Part shown: one piece after another, positions 51,601 through 59,654 of the stretch
Position numbering within the stretch: the first letter of the stretch is position 1
Layout: each line of letters starts with the position of its first letter
NCBI GenBank assembly: GCA_026625165.1
Contig: CP112999.1
Coordinates: forward strand, 372,001 to 436,000
Direction of reading: 5' to 3'
From: Methanoregula sp.
GTDB taxonomy: Archaea; Halobacteriota; Methanomicrobia; Methanomicrobiales; Methanospirillaceae
DNA length: 64,000 nt
Program-made: the position numbers and the translations under genes
Notes under the pieces: model-generated
Told to the model about the DNA's origin: nothing
Databases searched by the model: none
Seen by the model: the letters and a program-made list of their open reading frames with translations, nothing else

Positions 51601-51892
51601 CGATGTGGACGCATCCACATTCAAACCGGATGAGTACATTGTTACAGCCAACCGTGTCCTCCAGCCGCCCGCAACCGCAACTGCACTGTTCAACGTCCTT
51701 GAGGGCGCTGCCCCAACCGCAGTCCCGACAGCCGTTAGCACAACTGCAGCCCCGACTCAGGTCACAACCGCAGCCCCGACCGAAGTGCCGACAGCTGCAC
51801 CAACCAAGACCCCGACACAGCCCGGGTTTGGTGCACTTGTAGCCCTGATTGGTCTCGGCGCCGTTGCGTTCTTTGTCGTCCGCAGGCACTGA
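48662..51892 (+). CDS. S-layer glycoprotein with PGF-type C-terminal sorting signal
   Basis: 1076 residues from the ATG at 48662, with GGAGG upstream. The signal peptide is about 1-27. The body is a series of beta domains rich in Asn, Thr and Ser with many N-glycosylation sequons. A Thr/Pro/Ala-rich stretch (PTQVTTAAPTEVPTAAP) ends in PGFGALVAL and a hydrophobic helix plus Arg-Arg-His, the archaeosortase PGF-CTERM type. It is the main cell-surface protein of this type of methanogen. The frame from 48560 is too long. Confidence 0.9.
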   Translation: MTKRLTITLVALVLFVLLAVMPASAIAANPATGLYNGSVLRPYPMNLTPAVATVFIGEDQLNATPIFGYLNSPGTGDYQISTVKNMKIGWWAPGTFSYPNNPSAVIDMGPRYANFYVSPTDFGPYLGTWYCLTPANIADGPAFVVADPSQTIAAIDVAANNGQGQDMTGKSVVRGTVLTVKVDTNLASFTTANTRGNNITAMNVSSGMTYWRNFTGVLTPIQFEAPFTALCWSQNGGAIRGPPTAYDTIGTAASIWQVSNGTTIRTTFGNYSAPIQTWYFNNTDPAIGSTSASSATSDAYCSQNITSAPGVCPFAVTPPAVTIPANIVQTIPAAATDGFITIKLKDESGQVQSRVFTNAVPQTDITIINRWVNTQPWYLGTFTGNNGLVAIGWNTGALDLGTGMAYYPAGTYTLWTESTLSRMKDNYKLGGADYTGKTISASGTVTLVSDTVKIEANKESVVRSKPFSVTITGRPLTTYWVWVKGTSSMSGAFDNQPPMSGLFQTAVYNDTPNGQNNYPLGQYVGENFVNRVLCAPANQPGSDVAADPTIYNRTRYYVLINTSSSGTRTVQFETTNWTKAQTYTIRVERDTSVGNQGTNPLVNPVAAQRIYRSDEVDVKVEKGAVTITAAGDQSYYLGEEIKFSGTNTESQTTFLFITGPNLNTQGSSFTRTGDQDIRRTRIDGVATDARDQVAGDYMQRPVNADNTWDWKWGTANWALDAGTYTVYAVSGPHNANNLANVAYGTVSIIIKKPFVSATASQSTVAQGDKLFITGTAEGKPQQGIAIWILGKNYALRVTESVNSDASFSYEVTTATTTLMDAGQYFVVVQHPMQNQQFDIDMCPVVAPAVRSTQVCNLQQATTTTGQQIFQLLGAGSLQGTDAAEALVQGINTANVDDTYTKLVFLVEVPNIRIDPIGDRHVGDKFTITATTNLAVDDEVQMTVVSSSFKPTQKSQSGEFSGASGTVKVTKGDTGLNKISFDVDASTFKPDEYIVTANRVLQPPATATALFNVLEGAAPTAVPTAVSTTAAPTQVTTAAPTEVPTAAPTKTPTQPGFGALVALIGLGAVAFFVVRRH

Positions 51893-52075
51893 ACTAAAAA
51901 ACCAAACATCTCTTTTTTTTGGATCCCTTTAAACCGAAGGCTTATTGCGCCTTTTTTTGTATCTTGTATCCTCTGTTCCCTCCTGCTTTTAGTTCAGGCA
52001 AGAGCATTTAAGGCAAGACCTCAAAATCTCCCGTAAAAGATAGTGTTTATTTCCCGGGACAGGGAGGTAGGATCT

Positions 52076-53605
52076 GTGGTAAAGTTCAGTGCAAAAGTCC
52101 TTGATATTGCAAAACGTGGTGTATTGCTCAACCGGCTCGATGCCCGCAACATTGGTGTTCTCGATGGTGACCGCGTCCAGGTAATCAACCTGGCAAATGG
52201 TGTATCAGTTACAGCCTTTGTTGATACAACAATCACTATCGCAGAGCAGGGTACCGTGGGTATTTATCGAATTACCAACGACAAGCTTGGCTTAAAAGAT
52301 GGTGACGGCGGCATCGAAATACGGGAAGCAGGCAGACCTGCATCCCTTGAGTATATAAAAAAGAAGATGGATGGCAGCAGGCTGACAAAAGAAGAGATGA
52401 ATGTCATTATAAAAGATGTGGTAAACGATGACATCTCTTCTGCTGAGCTCACCGCGTTCATCACCGCGTCTTATATCAACCCGCTCGACATGGACGAAGT
52501 TGAACATCTCACGAGAGCCATGGTGGATACTGGCGAGCAGATCAAATTTGCGTCCAAACCGATAGTGGATAAGCACTCAATAGGTGGAGTACCAGGGAAT
52601 AAGATCTCACTTTTAGTCGTCCCAATCATTGCAGCAAGCGGGCTTAAGATACCAAAAACCAGTTCCCGTGCAATCACCGGTGCAGGTGGCACTGCCGATC
52701 TCATGGAAGTCCTTGCGTTTGTAGAATTCACTGCAAGCGAAGTCCAGCAGATGACAGAGAAGGTAGGAGCCGTGATTGTCTGGGGTGGTGCGACAAATAT
52801 CGCACCTGCAGATGATCGCATCATCATCCAGGAATATCCATTCAGGATTGATGCACGGGGGCAGATGCTTGCCAGCGTCATGGCAAAGAAGTATGCCGTC
52901 GGAGCAAATCTGGTAATAATCGATATTCCCGTTGGCCAGCACACGAAGGTACCTTCCATGCAGGATGGCCGGAAACTTGCCCGGGAGTTTATCGAACTGG
53001 GCGAACGGCTCAATATGCGCGTGGAATGCGCTCTCACGTACGGGGATATCCCTGTAGGTTACAGCATCGGCCCGAAACTGGAGGTAATAGAAGCCCTGCG
53101 TGTCCTCGAAGGCGCCACGGAACCAAATTCATTTATCCAGAAAAGCGTCTCGCTTGCCGGAATAGCATTAGAAATGTCAGGAAAAGCCGCACAGGGAACC
53201 GGGGCATCAATGGCACAGGAGCTCCTCACCAGAGGAAAGGCGCTGGAAAAGTTCAAGAAGATCATCGAGATCCAGGGGGGCGATCCATCCATAAAATCCG
53301 GTGACATCACGCCCGGTGAACACCAGTTTGTCATTCACGCCCCAACTTCAGGTTACGTAATTGAGATGAACAACAAGTCCTTAATCACCCTCGCCCGGAT
53401 AGCAGGAGCTCCCCATGATCGCGGAGCCGGGATACTCCTCCATGCCAAGAAAGGCAAGATGATCAAGACAGGAGAACCATTGTTCACCATCTATGCCGAC
53501 CGGAGCTGGCGCCTGCAGAAAGCCATTGAAGAAGGGCGAAGGCTGATGCCGGTGCTTGTGGAAGGGATGCTCCTTGACCGTGTCCCGTCAGGCCGGTCAT
53601 TTTGA
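52076..53605 (+). CDS. deoA: AMP phosphorylase
   Basis: 509 residues from the GTG at 52076, with GGGAGGT eight bases upstream; a frame start at 52043 is less likely. It phosphorolyses AMP (and CMP, UMP) to adenine plus ribose 1,5-bisphosphate in the archaeal nucleotide-salvage pathway that ends in RubisCO type III. The nucleoside-phosphorylase motifs are [30 protein letters not shown] and [16 protein letters not shown]. The C-terminal pyrimidine-phosphorylase domain is present. Confidence 0.94.
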   Translation: MVKFSAKVLDIAKRGVLLNRLDARNIGVLDGDRVQVINLANGVSVTAFVDTTITIAEQGTVGIYRITNDKLGLKDGDGGIEIREAGRPASLEYIKKKMDGSRLTKEEMNVIIKDVVNDDISSAELTAFITASYINPLDMDEVEHLTRAMVDTGEQIKFASKPIVDKHSIGGVPGNKISLLVVPIIAASGLKIPKTSSRAITGAGGTADLMEVLAFVEFTASEVQQMTEKVGAVIVWGGATNIAPADDRIIIQEYPFRIDARGQMLASVMAKKYAVGANLVIIDIPVGQHTKVPSMQDGRKLAREFIELGERLNMRVECALTYGDIPVGYSIGPKLEVIEALRVLEGATEPNSFIQKSVSLAGIALEMSGKAAQGTGASMAQELLTRGKALEKFKKIIEIQGGDPSIKSGDITPGEHQFVIHAPTSGYVIEMNNKSLITLARIAGAPHDRGAGILLHAKKGKMIKTGEPLFTIYADRSWRLQKAIEEGRRLMPVLVEGMLLDRVPSGRSF

Positions 53606-53645
53606 ACCGATGCGCTCAAATATGAGCAGGGGTGGATATTTACCT

Positions 53646-55034
53646 ATGAATAAGCATCTGTTTCGTTTCCTTTTTGCTCTGCTGTTCGCATTCCTTCTTT
53701 GCGGAGCGGTACAGGCAACGATTCTCGAGCTCACCGTGCTCGACAATGTGGATAACACCTCGGTCTCCCATGCTACGGTCTTTGTTGATGGCTCAAACGT
53801 TGGAAGGACCAACAACATTGGCCAGTATTATATCACGCGTTCGGAGACCAACGACATCATGCTCCGTGTTTCGATGTCAGGGTTCGATGACTGGTCGAGC
53901 GTCGTGAAGAGTAATGTTACGTCCCTTACAGTCAACCTCATCCGGAAGAGCTTAAAGCTCAATGTCAATGTGCATGACAGCGATACGCTCTCGCCGATCC
54001 CAGATGCAGAGATAATCATCACTGCAGAGAATACCACATCAGCCCATAAAACGGATGCAAGTGGAACAGCAATGTTCAATGTAATGGGTGCAACCCTCTA
54101 TGCCATCGAAATCAGGTCCACGAATTATCAGACCCGTACCGGGACCGTCGAGATCAGTTCTTCAGATGTTTCAGTTCAATATGCCCTCATGTCGGGAAAC
54201 CGTTTCTCGTTTGTCGTAAAGGATCAGGATGATTTCCCAATCGAGAATGCTGAGGTCAGGATTGATAATGTCCTTGCAGGAAAAACAGATCCCCGTGGAA
54301 TCCTGACAACGAAGGTGGGGCGGGGGAAAACCTATACCATTGAAGTTAAAAAAGACGGGTACCAGCCATATGTCATCACACGGTCGATTTCAGATACAGA
54401 TGAATTGCTCACTGTGGCGATGTCAAAGGCACCAGTCGGGGCGTTCATTTATGTCGTGGATGAATCAAAATCCCCGGTAAATGATGCGGATGTGTACCTT
54501 AATGGCGAACGGGCCGGGTCAACGAACCAGTACGGGCGGTACATGCTCTCCAATGTTGTAGTAGGCAGTTTTACCGTTGAAGTAAGAAAGAACGGTCTTG
54601 TGACAACCCAGAAACAGATTAACGTTACCAAACAGGGTGATGAATTTACTCTTGAACTGCCCTTTGAAACGGTTGACCTGAAGGTCTTTGTTCAGGATAA
54701 AGATCAAAAGGTGGTCCCTGACGCAGCAATTCTCGTCAATAATGATAAACGGGGAGTCACCGATGATCACGGACAGATTATCACAAAAGTGAAACTGAAT
54801 TCTGTATATAATGTTTCTGCAGTCAAGGAGGGATACCAGTCACAATCCGTTCAAAAAGAGATCAAACAAAGCAATGAAACGCCAACACTGACACTCACTT
54901 TGGAAAAGAACCTTGACTGGGGTTTCATCGGGCTTGTGGTTGCCGGTGCATTGGGTGTGCTGTTGATCTTCGGAATAATCAGGATCGGGCGTTCAAAGAA
55001 ACGCCATCACATAATAAGAAGGAATGAAATTTAA
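53646..55034 (+). CDS. Surface protein of repeated carboxypeptidase-regulatory-like domains, C-terminally anchored
   Basis: 462 residues from the ATG at 53646. A signal peptide (about 1-24) precedes five beta-sandwich repeats of about 80 residues, each of the PEGA or carboxypeptidase regulatory-like kind. Repeating pattern: a valine-rich strand, a DAEV-(I/V)-N segment, a G-T(D/N)-x-x-G turn, then a YT(I/V)EVKKxGY strand. A transmembrane helix near 430-450 and a basic tail anchor it. It begins 40 bp after deoA and sits between the S-layer and VWA genes. Confidence 0.83.
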   Translation: MNKHLFRFLFALLFAFLLCGAVQATILELTVLDNVDNTSVSHATVFVDGSNVGRTNNIGQYYITRSETNDIMLRVSMSGFDDWSSVVKSNVTSLTVNLIRKSLKLNVNVHDSDTLSPIPDAEIIITAENTTSAHKTDASGTAMFNVMGATLYAIEIRSTNYQTRTGTVEISSSDVSVQYALMSGNRFSFVVKDQDDFPIENAEVRIDNVLAGKTDPRGILTTKVGRGKTYTIEVKKDGYQPYVITRSISDTDELLTVAMSKAPVGAFIYVVDESKSPVNDADVYLNGERAGSTNQYGRYMLSNVVVGSFTVEVRKNGLVTTQKQINVTKQGDEFTLELPFETVDLKVFVQDKDQKVVPDAAILVNNDKRGVTDDHGQIITKVKLNSVYNVSAVKEGYQSQSVQKEIKQSNETPTLTLTLEKNLDWGFIGLVVAGALGVLLIFGIIRIGRSKKRHHIIRRNEI

Positions 55035-55112
55035 CCGATTTTCAATTTTATCCATTAATTTTTGTTATTATTCAATTTAAGTCTCAAATTTTGCTTTTTT
55101 TTTAAAAGAAAA

Positions 55113-55121
55113 TTATATATA
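55113..55121 (+). promoter_or_regulatory. TATA box of the VWA surface protein
   Basis: TTATATATA about 30 bp before the ATG at 55151, the spacing of a leaderless archaeal promoter. The surrounding DNA is A/T-rich. Confidence 0.5.
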
Positions 55122-55150
55122 GTGGTGAAGTAAATTACTCACTCTGAGTG

Positions 55151-58120
55151 ATGGGTATGTCCGGATGGAAGATACAATTATTGATTATTGGATTCATTCT
55201 GCTCATTGGCACTGCATCAGCAGTGATACCAACCAAAATCACCATAACCAGCAGTGCTGATTCGGATAGTCATAATGGGTGGCTCGTTGCCAACGGGGCC
55301 GACCAGACAACAATTACCATTAAGGTCGAGAACAATTCCCTCAGTCCTCCCCCTGTGCTGGAACCGGTCAGCCTCGCAAACGTGATTGTATCTGTTGATC
55401 CACTCTTTGGATCCCTGACTGATACAAACCTGGTGACAAATCCCTTAGGGGAAGCAACAACAATATTCACGACAAACAAGACTTCCACAGATGCCCTTGA
55501 ACTAAATGTTACGGCATTCAATGCGGATGGTCAGATATGGGCAATAAAATTGATAAAAATCGATCATGATCAGGCATATTACGTATATTTCAGTTATGAG
55601 GACGAGGTGATCATCGATCAGACAACGCCTTTTATTGTCACATTGAGAGACCGGTGGGGAAACCCAGTTGATAATAAGAACCCCAATAAAATCCACACTG
55701 CCAGATTTCACATTTATCCACCCCCCGGGGGACTTGGCAACGGCGGGCTGAAAAATGCAACAACAGGATATCTTCCGGAAATTTCTGATATAACTGATAT
55801 AACCGGTAATATTTCATTAACAGCGAAAGTTGACACGGTTGCCGGCGAGAATAATATCTGGATGGAACGTATTGAAAGCGTACCTGACCAGTATCCTTTC
55901 ATTGTCGGGATTGCTGAGAGTGTTCCATTCTCCATCGATCAGGTATTTGATCCCACGGCAGTCCCCAATCCCTTTGTCCCGGCAGATAACGATAAAAAAT
56001 TTACCATAAAATATACCCTTCATGACCAGTTCGGCAACCCGGCGGGAAATCAATCCGTATATATCTACACATCACTAGGGGAGAACCTTGGCAACATCAC
56101 GACCAATTCGGTTGGAGAAATATGGGTAACGTACGGGCCGAGAAGCACAAGTGTTAACGCAAACATTACTGCAATTGCGCTTGCCAACACATCAGTCAGC
56201 TGTTTTAAAACCGTTGAGTTCAGGAGCACTGAACCGATAATGATGCTTGTATCGGCAAATCCTGAGACAATGCCGAGTCTCGATGTAAAGAGTGACATGG
56301 TAGCAGATATCAAAGCGAAGGTGATGGATATCAGCGGAAATCCAGTCGCCGGACAAACTGTGACATTTATAATGGGTGCACCAGCCTATGATGGAACCTA
56401 CAATATTACCGGATTGCCATCCCTGCTGTCAGCAAGTGCCTTAACTGATGCCGATGGATACGGGACGGTACAGTTCGTACCAGGGTCATTTTCAACAGAC
56501 CCGAGTGCCCTCCACTATAGCGAAACTGCGACAGGCAGTGTAGTAATTACAGCTACGTGGACTCCCCCCAACAGTACAACCCAAACCCAAACGGTGACGG
56601 TTTACTGGAAGAACTACCCGTATCTCAGTGTAAAGACATATGTCGTTCCCCAGAGTGTGGCGCTCAACGAAACGTTTGATGTCACCATCGAGCTCTATGG
56701 CGACGGCTATAAAATGGTGCAACACCCGATTGATGTGATGCTCACCTTTGACAGGTCCGGGAGCATGGCAGGGACAAAGCTCACCGATGCCAAGACTGCC
56801 TCGAAATCCTTTATTGACCAGATGAATGCAACCCGTGATAAAGTTGGGCTCTATGCATATAGTGATACATTTCTCTTGAGAAATTCACTCACAAGTGCGT
56901 TTGCCTCTGTAAAAACTAATATTGATGCATTGACCGCAAGTGGTTATACGGGAACCAGGAGAGCACTCAAGGAGTCGATCGATAATGTCATTGCCAACCG
57001 CAACCCGGATCCCGAATCTGTACAGGCTGTAATTCTTATGACAGATGGTGAGTATAACTATTATGGATGCCCGCTTGCACGGGGAATAGGGTACACACCA
57101 ACATATGCTTGGACAAGCACGTATACCAACAGGCACACTTGGATCAACGGATTGGGTGGAACAACCGGAGGTACAGGGAACCCGAATCTGTTCACTCAGC
57201 AGAATATGTCAATCTATGCACGAGATAATAACATCAGGGTTTATTCGATCTCGTTTGGGAGCGGAATCACACCGGGTTCGGTTACGTGGAACACTTTAGA
57301 GGTCCTCTCTAATGCAACCGGGGCGAAACATTTCCATGCAGCAACCGGTGCTGACCTGCTGGATATGTATACCCTGATCGCCGGGGAGCTGAAAACGTCT
57401 GCAGGCGTGAACACCACAATGGAATTGAAATTTGACAATGTGTCCATTAATAACGTTTCTGTTCCCGGAGGCAATGCATTCAACTATACCTATGTTCCTG
57501 GAATATCCACCCATATCACCAATAATTCATATGACGGGACCATCGATCAGACTGCTGACTGGATGGACGACCAAAACCTCTACTTTGATATCGGCACTGT
57601 GCACCTGGAGGAATATTGGAGGGGAACATTCAGGCTCAGGGCGATTTATGCCCAAGGGGGCAATGTCAATATCTTTGGTGACAACTCCATCATCAGCTTC
57701 AATAACAATGAAGCGACCCTGAAAATGCCCCTGACATGGGTGACCATCATCCCAAACCTCACAAACATAGGGATCAATTCCACCACTCTTGACGTGTCCA
57801 ATCTCCAATCCACAGCTCCCGGAGTCATCAAGGATTTCATCCCGCTCCAGTGGGAGATCAATTATGATGGCAACGAGACGGTGACCGAACGGATCTCATA
57901 TTCAAATAATGGCGGACTTACATGGGTGCTTTTCGATACAAACTACATCACCAAAGGTACCTTTACTGATTACTCCAGCCTGGACGTCCGTCTGCTGCCT
58001 CCCGGTGAATACTGGATCCGGGTGGATGCAAGCGCCCCAGATGCACCCAATGACCGGGAGACCCTTATTGCCCCGGTTACAGTTGGAACTGCCGGGCGTT
58101 CCTATATCAAACTCGAATAA
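55151..58120 (+). CDS. Large secreted VWA protein with Ig-like (invasin-type) domains
   Basis: 989 residues from the ATG at 55151. The signal peptide is about 1-24. Four or so tandem beta-sandwich repeats, each with an A-D-G-x-T-N-x-x-G-x-A-type turn (Big-1/invasin-like), cover about 25-500. A von Willebrand A domain follows, with the MIDAS motif Asp534-Arg-Ser-Gly-Ser and the second Thr/Asp region VILMTDGEYNY. More beta domains make up the rest. No C-terminal anchor was seen, so it may attach to the S-layer. It is likely adhesive or structural and metal-dependent. Confidence 0.87.
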   Translation: MGMSGWKIQLLIIGFILLIGTASAVIPTKITITSSADSDSHNGWLVANGADQTTITIKVENNSLSPPPVLEPVSLANVIVSVDPLFGSLTDTNLVTNPLGEATTIFTTNKTSTDALELNVTAFNADGQIWAIKLIKIDHDQAYYVYFSYEDEVIIDQTTPFIVTLRDRWGNPVDNKNPNKIHTARFHIYPPPGGLGNGGLKNATTGYLPEISDITDITGNISLTAKVDTVAGENNIWMERIESVPDQYPFIVGIAESVPFSIDQVFDPTAVPNPFVPADNDKKFTIKYTLHDQFGNPAGNQSVYIYTSLGENLGNITTNSVGEIWVTYGPRSTSVNANITAIALANTSVSCFKTVEFRSTEPIMMLVSANPETMPSLDVKSDMVADIKAKVMDISGNPVAGQTVTFIMGAPAYDGTYNITGLPSLLSASALTDADGYGTVQFVPGSFSTDPSALHYSETATGSVVITATWTPPNSTTQTQTVTVYWKNYPYLSVKTYVVPQSVALNETFDVTIELYGDGYKMVQHPIDVMLTFDRSGSMAGTKLTDAKTASKSFIDQMNATRDKVGLYAYSDTFLLRNSLTSAFASVKTNIDALTASGYTGTRRALKESIDNVIANRNPDPESVQAVILMTDGEYNYYGCPLARGIGYTPTYAWTSTYTNRHTWINGLGGTTGGTGNPNLFTQQNMSIYARDNNIRVYSISFGSGITPGSVTWNTLEVLSNATGAKHFHAATGADLLDMYTLIAGELKTSAGVNTTMELKFDNVSINNVSVPGGNAFNYTYVPGISTHITNNSYDGTIDQTADWMDDQNLYFDIGTVHLEEYWRGTFRLRAIYAQGGNVNIFGDNSIISFNNNEATLKMPLTWVTIIPNLTNIGINSTTLDVSNLQSTAPGVIKDFIPLQWEINYDGNETVTERISYSNNGGLTWVLFDTNYITKGTFTDYSSLDVRLLPPGEYWIRVDASAPDAPNDRETLIAPVTVGTAGRSYIKLE

Positions 58121-58136
58121 TTTTTATAAAAACGAG

Positions 58137-58208
58137 CGGACCCAGCGGGAATCGAACCCGCGTCCTTGGGTCCGAAGCCCAAGAGGATATCCTCTACCCC
58201 ATGGATCC
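58137..58208 (-). tRNA. tRNA-Arg (TCG)
   Basis: 72-nt cloverleaf on the minus strand: acceptor GGATCCA/TGGGTCC with one G-T pair, anticodon loop CTTCGGA with TCG (58173-58175), T-loop TTCGATT, discriminator G. Confidence 0.93.
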
Positions 58209-58263
58209 TTCTGCATCGTTTCTCATCAAAAGTTATTAAGCGTTTTCTCCCATATTCTATTGA

Positions 58264-58707
58264 ATGATCCTCTCCGGTACTGAAATGCGCAACCGCCTTG
58301 GGGACAACTGTCTGCAGGGGAATCTGGTGATACGACCCTACAGTGACGATTGCCAGCAACCCGCTTCATATGATCTCCGTGCGAGTGACAATGTCATCCT
58401 TCATAAGGGCGCCTGTACACTCGTTTCCAGTCTGGAATGGGTGGAATTATCAGGAGATCTGGCCGGAACGCTCCGTTGCCGGTCATCACTGGGACGGAAG
58501 GGCATACTGCTCGGTGCTGGTTTCGTAGACCCCGGCTTTCGGGGGCAGCTGACGTTGTGCCTGACAAATTTAGGAACTGCAGATCTGGAGATTCACCGGA
58601 ATGAACGTATAGTACAGATGGTCCTTCACGAAGTAAGGGGGGGGACCCGGCTCTACAATGGTCGTTATCAGGACAGCAAAGGAGTTGTGGGGGCGCACCA
58701 ATCATGA
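58264..58707 (+). CDS. dcd: dCTP deaminase/dUTPase family protein lacking the deaminase Glu
   Basis: 147 residues, shorter than the usual 190-205. The trimer-forming motifs are present: SYDLRASD, GTLRCRSSLGRKG and AGFVDPGFRG with the catalytic-type Asp89. In dCTP deaminases the next strand reads I-T-L-E, with Glu as the deamination residue; here it is LTLC with Cys99 at that place. This argues for dUTPase-like activity (dUTP to dUMP) rather than deamination, or an inactive form. It overlaps nrpR by 4 bp, so the pair is co-translated. Confidence 0.8.
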   Translation: MILSGTEMRNRLGDNCLQGNLVIRPYSDDCQQPASYDLRASDNVILHKGACTLVSSLEWVELSGDLAGTLRCRSSLGRKGILLGAGFVDPGFRGQLTLCLTNLGTADLEIHRNERIVQMVLHEVRGGTRLYNGRYQDSKGVVGAHQS

Positions 58708-59654
58708 TTCGTACCGAGCGGAAATATATCGAGATTCTGAGAATTTTAAAGGAGCACCGGGATCCTGTCGGGGCAAAGCGGCTCTCGGAACTGATGGCGG
58801 AACGCGGGTTCATCCTGAGCGACCGTGCGGTTCAGTATTATCTCAGTTATCTCGATACGATGGGTTTTACGGAAAAGATCGGCAACCAGGGCAGGGTACT
58901 GACTCCGGCAGGATTCCAGGAGACCGATAATGCACTTGTCGATGACCGCATTGGTTTTATAATCTCAAAGCTCGAGCGTCTGGCATACCGAAGCACATTT
59001 GATCCTGTAACCGGGACCGGAGATGTAGCGTACAACCTTTCGGTTGTTCCTGAAGGATCGCTGGACCGCATCCGTGCAGCTTTTGACGAGGTTATAAAAA
59101 CTGGATGCGGTTTCTTTTCCTCATATCGAATTATCGACCGTGACCCGCGGATTCCTGATGGCTTTGTGGGGCTTATCACAATCTGCAGCATCTCGATGGA
59201 TGGCGTCTTTCAACGGAACGGAGTCCCGGTAAAGATGGCGTACGGGGGAAGGCTTGAGATTATCCACGGGACACCAAGACGGTTTGTTGACCTGATCGGT
59301 TATCGGGGGACAACCATTGATCCGCTCGAACTGTTCATATCTTCAGGACTCACATCGGTCAACAGCTACTGCAGAACAGGGACGGGTATTGCGCTCGCCA
59401 ACGTGCGCGAAGTTCCTGCATCTTCGCAGAACCAGGTACAGGAGATCATCGGGCAGATGAACAAGTCGGGTTTTATTTTTCCTGTGAAGATGGGAAACCC
59501 GGTATTCAACCTTCCGCACAACCCATACCGGCTCTCGATTGTTGCGTTCAGTGGTCTTAACTTCATCGGCAACGTAGTGGAGCAGGGGTTCGAAATCAAA
59601 ACCGAGATTGGTGCCGGGAATATCCCGTTTGCCAGAGTGATGGAGACGAACTGA
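58704..59654 (+). CDS. nrpR: Nitrogen regulator NrpR, single-domain type
   Basis: 316 residues. A winged HTH (about 1-65) with KRLSELMAERGFILSDRAVQYYL is followed by one NrpR regulatory (DUF128) domain with GRLEIIHGTPRRFVDLIGYRGT and SGLTSVNSYCRTGTG. NrpR represses nitrogen-assimilation genes and releases them when 2-oxoglutarate is high. The single regulatory domain is the NrpRI type of Methanosarcinales, which works with a separate second protein. It overlaps the dcd-family gene (ATGA) and its stop abuts the stop of the convergent FtsZ-like gene. Confidence 0.88.
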   Translation: MIRTERKYIEILRILKEHRDPVGAKRLSELMAERGFILSDRAVQYYLSYLDTMGFTEKIGNQGRVLTPAGFQETDNALVDDRIGFIISKLERLAYRSTFDPVTGTGDVAYNLSVVPEGSLDRIRAAFDEVIKTGCGFFSSYRIIDRDPRIPDGFVGLITICSISMDGVFQRNGVPVKMAYGGRLEIIHGTPRRFVDLIGYRGTTIDPLELFISSGLTSVNSYCRTGTGIALANVREVPASSQNQVQEIIGQMNKSGFIFPVKMGNPVFNLPHNPYRLSIVAFSGLNFIGNVVEQGFEIKTEIGAGNIPFARVMETN

